Source of the DNA: an uncultured Eubacteriales bacterium
GTDB lineage: Bacteria; Bacillota; Clostridia; Oscillospirales; CAG-272
Length of the DNA stretch: 9,238 nucleotides
NCBI GenBank assembly: GCA_900556615.1
Contig: USPP01000041.1
Location: 1 to 9,238, forward strand
Reading direction: 5' to 3'
In this document: positions 1-6,753 of the stretch, piece by piece
Layout of the letters: every line of letters starts with the position of its first letter
Numbering within the stretch: position 1 is the first letter of the stretch
Made by a program: the position numbers and the translations under genes
Notes under the pieces: model-generated
Told to the model about the DNA's origin: nothing
Seen by the model: the letters and a program-made list of their open reading frames with translations, nothing else
Database searches by the model: none

Positions 1-1344
1 TATCAGCACGGAGCCGGCGGTCTTCCGGCTGATGAGGATTTTGCGGAGATATTCAGAGCATTACGCGCAGAGAGCGGGAAAACGCTGGGAACTCGTCCGG
101 GAGCCGGAACTTATAATGACCATAATCCATCGGACATGCTGAGAAAATTGGATTGTATCCGTTATCAAAACAGCCTATGTGAGGGAGAGGTCGATGAAAT
201 AAGACCGGAAATTGAGAATTTTCCGCATGTGTGTTTCGGAAAATCTTCCGCCGGGACCTGTTATGAAACTTCGCTTTATCTTGCCGGCGGAGCCGATTCC
301 ATGAGTTATGCTTCGATGATGTATGACTTCGAGCCTTTGTCTTGGCATGAAGAATTTTTCAGTGATTTTTCAAGACACAGATGCTATTGGGAAAAATTGT
401 CTTATCTAAGCAAGACAACATATGAATGCGGCATTACTCATTATTTACCGGATGATATATGGAAAAGAGATCTTGCGGCAGGCGAACATAGCTATGCATG
501 GACAGAGGTGCCCTGGCATACAGGGAATGATATTCAGCGGTGCGGCATACCGGTATCATTCAGAAAGAACAGCAAAAATCCCATATATATGCTTACTGCC
601 GAGGTAGCAGCTTGTATGAGTGACGACGATATCGAATATCTTGCAGGAAAACCTGTATTTTGCGGCGGAGACGCTCTGTCCTGTCTTTGCAGGAAAGGCT
701 ACGGGAGCTTTTTCAGTGCATCGGCAGAGCTATGCGATACGCTTCTGCTTTATGAGGTTTATACCGAGCATAAAATAAACGGAGATGCCGCTGGAAAACG
801 CTGGGAGAACGGACTTATGCAGCGTTCGGGAAGCTATCTGACAGATATAAACGGCGAAACAGAAGTGCTTGGCTATTACGGCACTGACGGATTGGCTGCC
901 CGGAAGATCTGCGACAACGATAAATATCCATTCGGTATATCGTCAGCAATCGTTAAGACCTCCAAGGGTGCGGAGTGGTATGTCTCGGGACAGTATCCGT
1001 GGATTTCTGTTATAAGCTGGAATAAACGCCGGCAGATTATAAACGCACTGGATCTGATTTCGGAGGCCCGTCTTCCTGTCATATCAACAGGACGTCATCA
1101 GGTGGTTCTCCTCCCCCGTGAAACCGCAGAGGGGAAAACAGCGTCTGTCAGTGTTCTGAATACTACGGTTGGAGTAGCAAACGGGATAACACTTGAAATA
1201 CGCAGACCGGTGTGTGAAAGTGCGGCTGCGTATCTTCCCAACGGCAGCAGCAGCCTTCTTTCATCTATGATGAAAAACGGCAATCTCATAATAACGCTGC
1301 CCTCCGTTGCTCCGTGGGACTTGTGCACGGTGGTACTTGAATAA
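1..1344 (+). CDS. Putative glycoside hydrolase (GH42-like organisation), C-terminal part, 5' end outside window
   Basis: The frame is open from base 1, so the ATG at 136 is internal and the real start lies upstream; 447 residues are visible. The first ~75 residues look like the end of a TIM barrel, and the segment IRPEIENFP (visible residues 67-75) is the kind of Glu-rich strand end that carries a catalytic acid in clan GH-A enzymes. The middle (about 195-240, with LTAEVAACMSDDDIEYLAG followed by GGDALSCLCRKGYG) resembles the glutamine-amidotransferase-like domain that follows the barrel in GH42-type beta-galactosidases. The last ~90 residues look like a beta-sandwich. Family membership is inferred from this layout, and no substrate can be named. 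Localisation cannot be judged without the N-terminus. It is the first visible gene of a three-gene glycosidase operon; its stop lies 17 bp before the next start. Confidence 0.6.
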   Translation, partial: YQHGAGGLPADEDFAEIFRALRAESGKTLGTRPGAGTYNDHNPSDMLRKLDCIRYQNSLCEGEVDEIRPEIENFPHVCFGKSSAGTCYETSLYLAGGADSMSYASMMYDFEPLSWHEEFFSDFSRHRCYWEKLSYLSKTTYECGITHYLPDDIWKRDLAAGEHSYAWTEVPWHTGNDIQRCGIPVSFRKNSKNPIYMLTAEVAACMSDDDIEYLAGKPVFCGGDALSCLCRKGYGSFFSASAELCDTLLLYEVYTEHKINGDAAGKRWENGLMQRSGSYLTDINGETEVLGYYGTDGLAARKICDNDKYPFGISSAIVKTSKGAEWYVSGQYPWISVISWNKRRQIINALDLISEARLPVISTGRHQVVLLPRETAEGKTASVSVLNTTVGVANGITLEIRRPVCESAAAYLPNGSSSLLSSMMKNGNLIITLPSVAPWDLCTVVLE

Positions 1345-1346
1345 TC

Positions 1347-1353
1347 GAAAGGA
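1347..1353 (+). promoter_or_regulatory. Ribosome binding site of the GH39-like lipoprotein gene
   Basis: GAAAGGA sits 8 bases before the ATG at 1362, inside the 17-bp gap after the preceding stop. It supports the chosen start, which also gives a clean signal peptide, and it fits co-transcription without an internal promoter. Confidence 0.7.
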
Positions 1354-1361
1354 TACATTTT

Positions 1362-3110
1362 ATGAAAGTAAAGATTTTTTTATCGGTTCTTCTGCTTATG
1401 ATGATTATAACGGCTGCGGCGTGTGCGAACGAAAAGGAGAATAACAAAGATAGCTTCTCTCAGACCGAGACGGCGGCGCCGATCATTGATAGCGGGACCG
1501 AATCTTCCGGAATAGAAATGGATGTTAATCTCGAAGGAGGGAAATATAAAAACGTGATATACAATAAAGACGGAATCAGAGTTATATTCGGAGCTGTAGG
1601 AGGGCTGAATCTTTTTGAACCTGACAGTCAAATCGGTTTTTTTGCGCAGGTTACCGGCGAATCGCTCAATGGAACAGAGGCAAGAGTTACTTTTACCTCG
1701 ATATCTCTCAGAATCAATGAAGAAAAAAGCTTTACCATGAAACAGCCGGACGGAGGAACACATACCTATACAGGCTCATTTTCGGCAAAGCTTAACGGTG
1801 TGTATACGCTCACACTTGTATTGGAGGGAGATATCCGTCTTTCCTTCAATGTAGGAGTGGTGCCGAAAAATAAAATCGCGTCTAATCAATTTTATTTCGG
1901 AGTGCAGCCTTATATTTGCCGCGCTTATACCTGGGGAACCGATTATGCAGTAGGAGGACAAACCTCTTCTGAGTCCGAGACGTCAATACTCAATACAATA
2001 GAATGGCTGGGGTGTAATCTAATACGGGAAGACGGAACGGTATGGGAAACCATGCAGCCGACCGAAACCTCCGATATCAATTTTACCTGGATGGATAAGC
2101 TGGTCAAGGCTGCGGAGGAGAAAGGTATTATTCTGAATTGGCTGCTTCAGTCTACTCCCAAATGGGCGGTAAAGGAGGAATATCTCTCGCTTACCGATGA
2201 AAATATGTATTGGTCGGTGTGTCCGGAAGAGGAGAAGTGGGATGCTTATGTTACAGCGCTTGCCGAGAGATATGCGAATAATGAAAATATCTTTTGGGAG
2301 ATATGGAACGAGCCTGATTGGGAGTTTTTCACCGGAAAGCCGGAGGACTATCTGTTTCTTCTTGAAAGAACAGCAAAAATCTTCAGGGCAGTAAATCCCG
2401 ATGTTCTGCTTTATCCCGGAGGGCTGACGGTGGTGAACGATCCGTCGGATTACAGATACAAAGACAGCAGACCGTATTTTGCGGGATTCAGAAAATTGCT
2501 TGATAAAAAGCTGATCGATACGTTTTCCATACACATTCACGGTCAGTTCAACGACGGATATTTTTTCAATACTTTGAACGAGATGACAAGGCAAGCTGAG
2601 GAAGCGGGACTCAGTATGGAAGGCATATATAATACCGAGGCGGGGCTTTATGAGACAAACGAGCAATCTCAGGCAGAGCATCTTATGGCAAAGATTCTTT
2701 ATACACGGGGGCATGACTACAAGATGTATGTTCAGTATTCATTCCGCGCATTTCCGGTATCTCCTGAGGACGGATGGGCTATTTTTGACAGCTATCTTCA
2801 GCCCAAAAAGGCGGCGATTGCCTATGCCGTACTGATCGGTAAGCTCGGACAGTGCAGGAAAGTCTGTACGGTAAGCGATAACCGTGCTCTTTACGCGGAT
2901 ATTTATTCCGATGGAGAACAGAGCGTGGTAACGGTATTCAGCGACGGTATCTCAAGCGGAACATTAAAGCTTCCTGAAGGAAAGACATTTAGTGCTTACG
3001 ATATGTACGGAAATCCCATAGAGGTAGGCGGATCGGTAAAAGCCTCGCTTGCTCCCGTTTATCTTGTCTTTGACGGAGAGCTTACTTCCGATGGATTTGT
3101 TTGCGAATAA
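1362..3110 (+). CDS. Secreted lipoprotein glycoside hydrolase, clan GH-A, GH39-like
   Basis: The 582-residue protein starts with a lipoprotein signal peptide: Lys at 2 and 4, a hydrophobic core at 5-19, and lipobox TAAAC with Cys21 as the lipid anchor. A polar Ser/Thr/Glu-rich linker (22-55) and a beta-rich domain (about 56-168) follow. The (beta/alpha)8 barrel spans about 175-495. Its catalytic pair is visible: Glu317 in EIWNEPDW (general acid/base, the clan GH-A Asn-Glu signature) and Glu426 in YNTEAG (probable nucleophile), with HIHG (391-394) on an intervening strand. A small C-terminal beta-domain covers about 505-575. The WNEP context and barrel resemble GH39 (beta-xylosidase, iduronidase and PslG-like enzymes), although GH5 or another clan GH-A family cannot be excluded. 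It probably acts at the outer membrane face on a polysaccharide or exposed oligosaccharide. It lies between two other glycosidase genes and was presumably acquired and expressed with them. Confidence 0.82.
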   Translation: MKVKIFLSVLLLMMIITAAACANEKENNKDSFSQTETAAPIIDSGTESSGIEMDVNLEGGKYKNVIYNKDGIRVIFGAVGGLNLFEPDSQIGFFAQVTGESLNGTEARVTFTSISLRINEEKSFTMKQPDGGTHTYTGSFSAKLNGVYTLTLVLEGDIRLSFNVGVVPKNKIASNQFYFGVQPYICRAYTWGTDYAVGGQTSSESETSILNTIEWLGCNLIREDGTVWETMQPTETSDINFTWMDKLVKAAEEKGIILNWLLQSTPKWAVKEEYLSLTDENMYWSVCPEEEKWDAYVTALAERYANNENIFWEIWNEPDWEFFTGKPEDYLFLLERTAKIFRAVNPDVLLYPGGLTVVNDPSDYRYKDSRPYFAGFRKLLDKKLIDTFSIHIHGQFNDGYFFNTLNEMTRQAEEAGLSMEGIYNTEAGLYETNEQSQAEHLMAKILYTRGHDYKMYVQYSFRAFPVSPEDGWAIFDSYLQPKKAAIAYAVLIGKLGQCRKVCTVSDNRALYADIYSDGEQSVVTVFSDGISSGTLKLPEGKTFSAYDMYGNPIEVGGSVKASLAPVYLVFDGELTSDGFVCE

Positions 3111-3116
3111 AACGAT

Positions 3117-4754
3117 ATGAAAAAAATCAACGGTTTTGGGATTCATGAAAATGGTGCGGTCGGAAGAAAAACGATGGATCGTTTGAAAGAAATATTCGGG
3201 GAAAAGCTTCGTGAGAGAGACTGCGTTTGGGCAGAGGGGGGTTATACGCTGGAATTTCGGATCGACCCTGAGCTTGGAGACTGTTATTCCCTTATTCCCG
3301 GAAAAAATACGGTTCTGCTGTCAGGCGGAAGGGAATCGAATCTTTTCGCCGCGCTCGGAAGATTTATGACGGAATCGGAATTTGACGGACGCGGGGGATT
3401 TATTCCCCCGCACTGTTCTCTGCACCATGCTTACAAAATACAGCTTCGCGGTATTTACTTTGCCACTCATTTTTATAATTATTATCATGAAGCGCCGCTT
3501 GACAAAATATATGCTGTTATTGCTGATATGGCGCTGCGCGGCTGTAATTCGCTTCTCGTCTGGTTTGATATGCATCATTATTCTGGGATTCACTCTGAGA
3601 AAGCAGAGAAAATGACAGAACGCCTGAAGCGGATTCTTCACTATGCGGAATCGGTCGGAATAGAACCGTCGCTGCTTATGCTTGCTAATGAAGGTTTTGA
3701 CGGGACGCTTGAGACAGTTCGTGCGGAAAATAGGATTCAGAATGGGTATACATCCCTTATGGCAGGGTTTTATAATACTGAGATCTGTCCGTCAAAACAG
3801 GGCGGAACGGAGGAAATTCTGCGTCAAAGAAGAGAGGTTCTTGAAGCCTTTTCGGATATCCGTTTAAAATATTTCTGTATCTGGCCGTATGACCAAGGGG
3901 GATGCAATTGTGCAGAATGCGCTCCTTGGGGAATAAACGGCTATTTGAAGCTGCTTTCCGGGTTGAAAAATGTTATTAAATCCGTTTTTCCGGATGCAGA
4001 GCTTATCCTTTCCACATGGTTTTTTGACCGTTTTACCAGCGGAGAGTGGGAGGGAATATTAAAGCGTATAAAAACAAAAAAGCTTCCCGTGAAGCCTGAA
4101 TATATAATGGCTTATTTTTTTGACGAGCTTCCGGACGCAATAAAAGAAAACGGATTGCCGGAGGAGATTAAGTTTATATCTTTTCCGGAGATCAGTATGC
4201 AGGGAGCGTCTCCCTGGGGAGGCTTCGGTGCGAATCCTCTTCCGAATTTTCTGAATAAAAACAGTTTTCCAGAAATATACCGGGGAGGTTTTCCGTATTC
4301 GGAGGGTATTTTTGAAGATATCAACAAATGGGTATGCCTCAGGGCTTATTCGGGATACCGGGACTCTGTCGCAGATTCTGTCAGAGAATATCTGAAACAT
4401 GAATTCTGTTGTAGCTCAGAGGAGCTTGCCGAAGCCGTTCTTCGGATGGAAAATACACTTCCGAGAAACATATACGAGGATAACGGACTACTTCATTGTG
4501 ATATCGCATCACCCGCACATGTTTTTCAGATATATGAAACTGTGATGAAATATGATGCTTTACTTCCCGAAAAACTGCGTTTAGGCTGGAAATGGAGAAT
4601 TATTTTCTGCCGTGCGGTTATTGACCGAGAGCTTGTCATTCACCGGGGGATTCCTTCCTCTTCTGCCGAGTGTCAGGCGCGTTTTTCGGAGCTTGTACGG
4701 CTGTATTATGCCGATCACGCAAATGAATATGTAAAGCCTCCGCTGGGGAAATAG
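3117..4754 (+). CDS. Putative intracellular glycoside hydrolase of the alpha-glucuronidase/GH20-like superfamily
   Basis: This is a 545-residue protein with no signal peptide or membrane segment, so it is probably cytoplasmic. Residues 1-100 look like the alpha/beta accessory domain found before GH67 and GH20 barrels; SGGRESNLFAALGRF (69-83) is its typical end motif. The barrel starts near LRGIYFATHFYNYY (110-123) and continues with VWFDMHHY (148-155), NEGF (191-194), WPYDQGGCNCAECAPWG (256-272) and YSEGIFEDINK (394-404). Asp151, Glu192, Asp259, Glu396 and Glu400 are candidate active-site acids. Cys263, Cys265 and Cys268 form a CxCxxC cluster with no obvious role. Such proteins are widespread in glycan-degrading bacteria and usually annotated only by superfamily; the substrate is unknown, with a glucuronosyl or N-acetylhexosaminyl linkage as a guess. 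The start lies 6 bp after the previous stop without a convincing Shine-Dalgarno sequence, suggesting translational coupling. It is the last gene of the operon. Confidence 0.7.
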   Translation: MKKINGFGIHENGAVGRKTMDRLKEIFGEKLRERDCVWAEGGYTLEFRIDPELGDCYSLIPGKNTVLLSGGRESNLFAALGRFMTESEFDGRGGFIPPHCSLHHAYKIQLRGIYFATHFYNYYHEAPLDKIYAVIADMALRGCNSLLVWFDMHHYSGIHSEKAEKMTERLKRILHYAESVGIEPSLLMLANEGFDGTLETVRAENRIQNGYTSLMAGFYNTEICPSKQGGTEEILRQRREVLEAFSDIRLKYFCIWPYDQGGCNCAECAPWGINGYLKLLSGLKNVIKSVFPDAELILSTWFFDRFTSGEWEGILKRIKTKKLPVKPEYIMAYFFDELPDAIKENGLPEEIKFISFPEISMQGASPWGGFGANPLPNFLNKNSFPEIYRGGFPYSEGIFEDINKWVCLRAYSGYRDSVADSVREYLKHEFCCSSEELAEAVLRMENTLPRNIYEDNGLLHCDIASPAHVFQIYETVMKYDALLPEKLRLGWKWRIIFCRAVIDRELVIHRGIPSSSAECQARFSELVRLYYADHANEYVKPPLGK

Positions 4755-4780
4755 GAGCATGTTTATTACGGATACGGTAA

Positions 4781-4820
4781 ACTGAAGGGCGGATATTTAT
4801 ATTCTCCCTTCAGTCTGTTT
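4781..4820 (+). terminator. Probable terminator of the glycosidase operon
   Basis: A perfect 9-bp inverted repeat (ACTGAAGGG at 4781-4789 and CCCTTCAGT at 4806-4814) encloses a 16-base AT-rich loop, starting 26 bp after the stop of the last glycosidase gene. The trailing CTGTTTATC is only moderately U-rich, so the site may be a weak Rho-independent terminator or a 3'-end stabilising hairpin. Confidence 0.6.
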
Positions 4821-4862
4821 ATCGTCGGTCTCATTAAAACGGGCAAAAAATTATTACAATTT

Positions 4863-4910
4863 ATATACTACTTATGTAATAAATCAAACAAAAAACTGAA
4901 AATATACTAC
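4863..4910. repeat. Pair of 9-bp direct repeats in the promoter region
   Basis: ATATACTAC occurs at 4863-4871 and again at 4902-4910, 39 bp apart, in the AT-rich stretch before the phosphatase gene and just upstream of the candidate promoter. It could be a paired regulator-binding site, but the sequence is AT-rich and chance recurrence is possible. Confidence 0.3.
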
Positions 4911-4926
4911 ATATTGTTTATGTCTA

Positions 4927-4955
4927 TTGCTTTTATTCGGAAAATAACGTAAAAT
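4927..4955 (+). promoter_or_regulatory. Candidate sigma-70-type promoter of the phosphatase gene
   Basis: TTGCTT (4927-4932) and TAAAAT (4950-4955) are separated by 17 bp. The -10 matches consensus at 5 of 6 positions and the -35 at only 3 of 6. Transcription would start near 4962, next to the 8-bp palindrome ATCGCGAT (4963-4970), giving a leader of roughly 60 bases. The AT-rich surroundings make several weak matches likely, so this is tentative. The rest of 4821-5023 holds no gene that I can see. Confidence 0.35.
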
Positions 4956-5010
4956 CTAATCGATCGCGATACGAAATAGCATTTCTATTCTGCAACTTTA
5001 ATTTATGTCG

Positions 5011-5017
5011 AAAGGGA
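5011..5017 (+). promoter_or_regulatory. Ribosome binding site of the phosphatase gene
   Basis: AAAGGGA ends 6 bases before the ATG at 5024. This supports that start, which gives a complete lipoprotein signal peptide. Confidence 0.6.
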
Positions 5018-5023
5018 TTAACT

Positions 5024-6151
5024 ATGATTTTACATCGAAAAGCTATTGGTGTTTGTATTTTTTCTTTTACCATCTTATTATCTTTAATTTCCTGTAAAAG
5101 TAATAAATCGTCTGTATTGGAGACTGTTGGTACAACAAATAAAGAAAAAAGCATTAGGCTTCTTTTACCGGAAAATCAAAGTGATAATGTACAAATTACA
5201 AATAATCTGATTCTCTCTTTTATTTCTGAGCCCTATACGCTCAATTGCTGTGATAAATATTTTGACCTGGAAAGCGATAAGTTTGCTCCGTCGGAAATCC
5301 GCTTTAAGTGGGAATCGGATTCCTCCTCTCAGAATAGCTGTGAACTTCTCATCTCGGAGTACAGTGATTTTTCAAAAACAGAAGTATATGCAACTTCGAA
5401 TTTTGAACTAAATATTAGCGGGTTAAAAGGTGGAACAACATACTATTGGAAAGTAAGAAACAATATTGAAGAGAGCGAAACCTTTTGCTTTACTACCGCT
5501 GCATCTCCCAGAACAGTAAATATCGACGGAGTAAGCAATACCAGAGATATGGGAGGCTGGAAAACGCTTGATGGTGCAGTTCTTAAGCAAGGAATTGTTT
5601 ATCGTACCGCTACTCTTGACAAAATAACAGAGGAAGGTATTGACTACTGCGTTAATGTTCTTGGAATCAAAACTGAACTTGACCTAAGAAAATCAGATGA
5701 GGGAAATTCCGGAGAAAGCATGCTTGGTCCTTCTGTAAATTATATTCAAATTTCTGGTCCGTATTATGTCGGCGAAGGAAGCATATACAGTGAAGAAAAT
5801 TTTGAAGTCACAAGAAAAATACTCGAAGTTTTCGCGGATAAAGACAACTATCCAATACTATTTCATTGTACAGTCGGGAGAGATCGCACCGGTACAATAG
5901 CATTTCTTTTGGAAGCACTTTGCAATATGAGTAAAGATAATATTTACCGTGAATATGACCTGTCGCTTTTTTCTGCAAACGGAGATCATGCGCCCTCGGT
6001 AATGCATAAAAACTTTTTCACACCTATGTTTCGCAAGCTTGAAGTATACGGAGACGGAACCCTATCCGAAAATGCGCGTCAATATATGCTGGATATAGGA
6101 CTTACAGAGGCGCAAATAAATGCCATAAAAAATAATTTACTTCTTTATTAA
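5024..6151 (+). CDS. Lipoprotein tyrosine phosphatase (Y_phosphatase3/PTP-DSP-like) with N-terminal FN3-like domain
   Basis: The 375-residue protein begins with a lipoprotein signal peptide (hydrophobic stretch 8-22, lipobox LISC, Cys24 as anchor), so it should be tethered outside the cytoplasmic membrane. Residues about 45-158 form a fibronectin-III-like sandwich ending in LKGGTTYYWKVRNN (134-147). The catalytic domain spans about 162-372. Its marks are NTRDMGG (172-178), ELDLR (218-222) and the P-loop HCTVGRDRTG (281-290), with Cys282 as phosphate-accepting nucleophile and Arg288 as phosphate-binding residue (CX5R). This layout matches the tyrosine/dual-specificity phosphatase family that includes secreted Listeria LipA-like enzymes; the substrate could be phosphotyrosine, a phosphoinositide or another phosphate ester. 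It appears monocistronic, behind its own promoter candidate and after a terminator. Its codons look more A/T-ending than those of the flanking glycosidases, which hints at a different origin. No functional link to the glycan genes is visible. Confidence 0.88.
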   Translation: MILHRKAIGVCIFSFTILLSLISCKSNKSSVLETVGTTNKEKSIRLLLPENQSDNVQITNNLILSFISEPYTLNCCDKYFDLESDKFAPSEIRFKWESDSSSQNSCELLISEYSDFSKTEVYATSNFELNISGLKGGTTYYWKVRNNIEESETFCFTTAASPRTVNIDGVSNTRDMGGWKTLDGAVLKQGIVYRTATLDKITEEGIDYCVNVLGIKTELDLRKSDEGNSGESMLGPSVNYIQISGPYYVGEGSIYSEENFEVTRKILEVFADKDNYPILFHCTVGRDRTGTIAFLLEALCNMSKDNIYREYDLSLFSANGDHAPSVMHKNFFTPMFRKLEVYGDGTLSENARQYMLDIGLTEAQINAIKNNLLLY

Positions 6152-6233
6152 TTTGTACTATCAAAAATTTGCAAATGATGCGGCATAGTATCTAACTTTG
6201 AGAGTACTACATCAGAGAAAATAGGTAATACGC

Positions 6234-6417
6234 CGTACCTGCGATAAAGCAGGTGCGCCAACGAAATTTGCCCTTTGGGGCAAGTAAAATCGCTTCGTGG
6301 TGAAATATTTGCTTCGCAAATGTGGGCAAATTTTATTTCGCATCGAACAAAGTGAGATGTTTTTAAAATATGCGGGCAGCATATTTTTTCACGTTTTGCG
6401 ATAGCAAAACATTTCAC
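6234..6417. repeat. Array of short hairpins (palindromic intergenic repeat element)
   Basis: Consecutive short stems are packed together: CGTACCTGC/GCAGGTGCG (6234-6257, one G-T pair), TTGCCC/GGGCAA (6268-6283, 4-base loop), ATTTGC/GCAAAT (6307-6321, 3-base loop), AAAATATGC/GCATATTTT (6365-6387, 5-base loop) and GTTTTGC/GCAAAAC (6393-6410, GATA loop). Spacers include GGTGAAAT (6299-6306) and ATTTCAC (6411-6417). A 10-bp long-range pairing is also possible between AAATTTGCCC (6264-6273) and GGGCAAATTT (6324-6333), competing with a local stem. The style resembles dispersed hairpin arrays found between genes in Clostridia. The function is unknown; RNA stabilisation, termination or a mobilised MITE-like element are all possible. 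Confidence 0.65.
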
Positions 6418-6560
6418 TTATAAGCTACTGATCGGCAGCATTCCTATAAGGCGTAACACACTATACCTTGAAGGGCGAGGCGTGCGAAAAGGAGTACGAA
6501 CAAAACCGTCTGTACTCCTTTTGATTTTTCGGTGAGCGAAACCTGCTTTATGGAAGGTAC
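6235..6560. repeat. 20-bp imperfect inverted repeat flanking 286 bp
   Basis: GTACCTGCGATAAAGCAGGT at 6235-6254 matches the reverse complement of 6541-6560 at 18 of 20 positions, including an uninterrupted 11-bp core (ATAAAGCAGGT). The left copy is itself the first hairpin of the array. The pair could mark the ends of an inserted element, or two oppositely oriented copies of the same short repeat unit. Confidence 0.5.
6487..6522. terminator. Perfect 11-bp stem hairpin, terminator-like
   Basis: AAAAGGAGTAC (6487-6497) and GTACTCCTTTT (6512-6522) pair perfectly around a 14-base loop, and GATTTTTC follows on the plus strand. With A-rich and T-rich arms on opposite sides it could act in both directions, which would suit a position between two convergent units. 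It is distant from both stops (about 335 and 230 bp), so it may instead belong to the inserted repeat element. Confidence 0.5.
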
Positions 6561-6688
6561 CCCATCGCTATGTTTTTCTTTTATGTCGCAAAAAAGAGCT
6601 TTGTTTATCAGTATTGGAGAAATCTTTAGCAAAATAATCAAGCTGATATGACGGAAGAGACAATGGCTAAGAGTTTTCAAAATAGAAA

Positions 6689-6737
6689 TCTCAGCGCCGG
6701 TTTGTTTTCCGTCTGAGACTGCCGCTTAATGCGGCAG
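6689..6737 (-). terminator. Paired 3' hairpins downstream of the binding-protein gene
   Basis: Just 16 bp beyond the minus-strand stop, CTGCCGC and GCGGCAG (6719-6725 and 6731-6737) form a GC-rich 7-bp stem with a 5-base loop. Abutting it is a second inverted repeat, TCTCAG (6689-6694) with CTGAGA (6713-6718). On the minus strand no clean U-run follows the first stem, so this is a probable transcript-end structure rather than a textbook intrinsic terminator. Confidence 0.5.
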
Positions 6738-6753
6738 CCTTTCTGTATCTACA

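Larger units (their letters stand above)
6152..6753. other. Gene-free, structure-rich region between convergent transcription units
   Basis: About 600 bp separate the plus-strand phosphatase stop from the minus-strand binding-protein stop. I find no credible gene here. The short minus-strand frames at 6148-6417 and 6444-6680 start at GTG and TTG, lack convincing ribosome binding sites and run through hairpins. The region holds, in order, a 6-bp inverted repeat just after the phosphatase stop (TACTAT at 6156-6161 and ATAGTA at 6185-6190), a hairpin array, a perfect 11-bp stem, and two adjacent hairpins beyond the minus-strand operon. It looks like an inserted non-coding repetitive element plus the 3' ends of the two operons. 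Confidence 0.6.

Noticed and set aside
2019..2714. Antisense frame of 231 codons inside the GH39-like gene
   Set aside because: It is opposite the conserved catalytic barrel, has no recognisable domain and no ribosome binding site; a long antisense frame is expected by chance here.
6148..6417. Minus-strand frame of 89 codons
   Set aside because: It starts at a GTG inside a hairpin, lacks a ribosome binding site and is made almost entirely of the hairpin array; such translations are a common false annotation in Clostridia.
6234..6417. Possible CRISPR array
   Set aside because: The stems differ in sequence, the spacing is irregular and there is no uniform repeat or spacer length, nor any cas gene.
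6444..6680. Minus-strand frame of 78 codons with a hydrophobic middle
   Set aside because: It starts at a TTG, runs through the perfect 11-bp hairpin and one copy of the inverted repeat, and shows no domain or good ribosome binding site.
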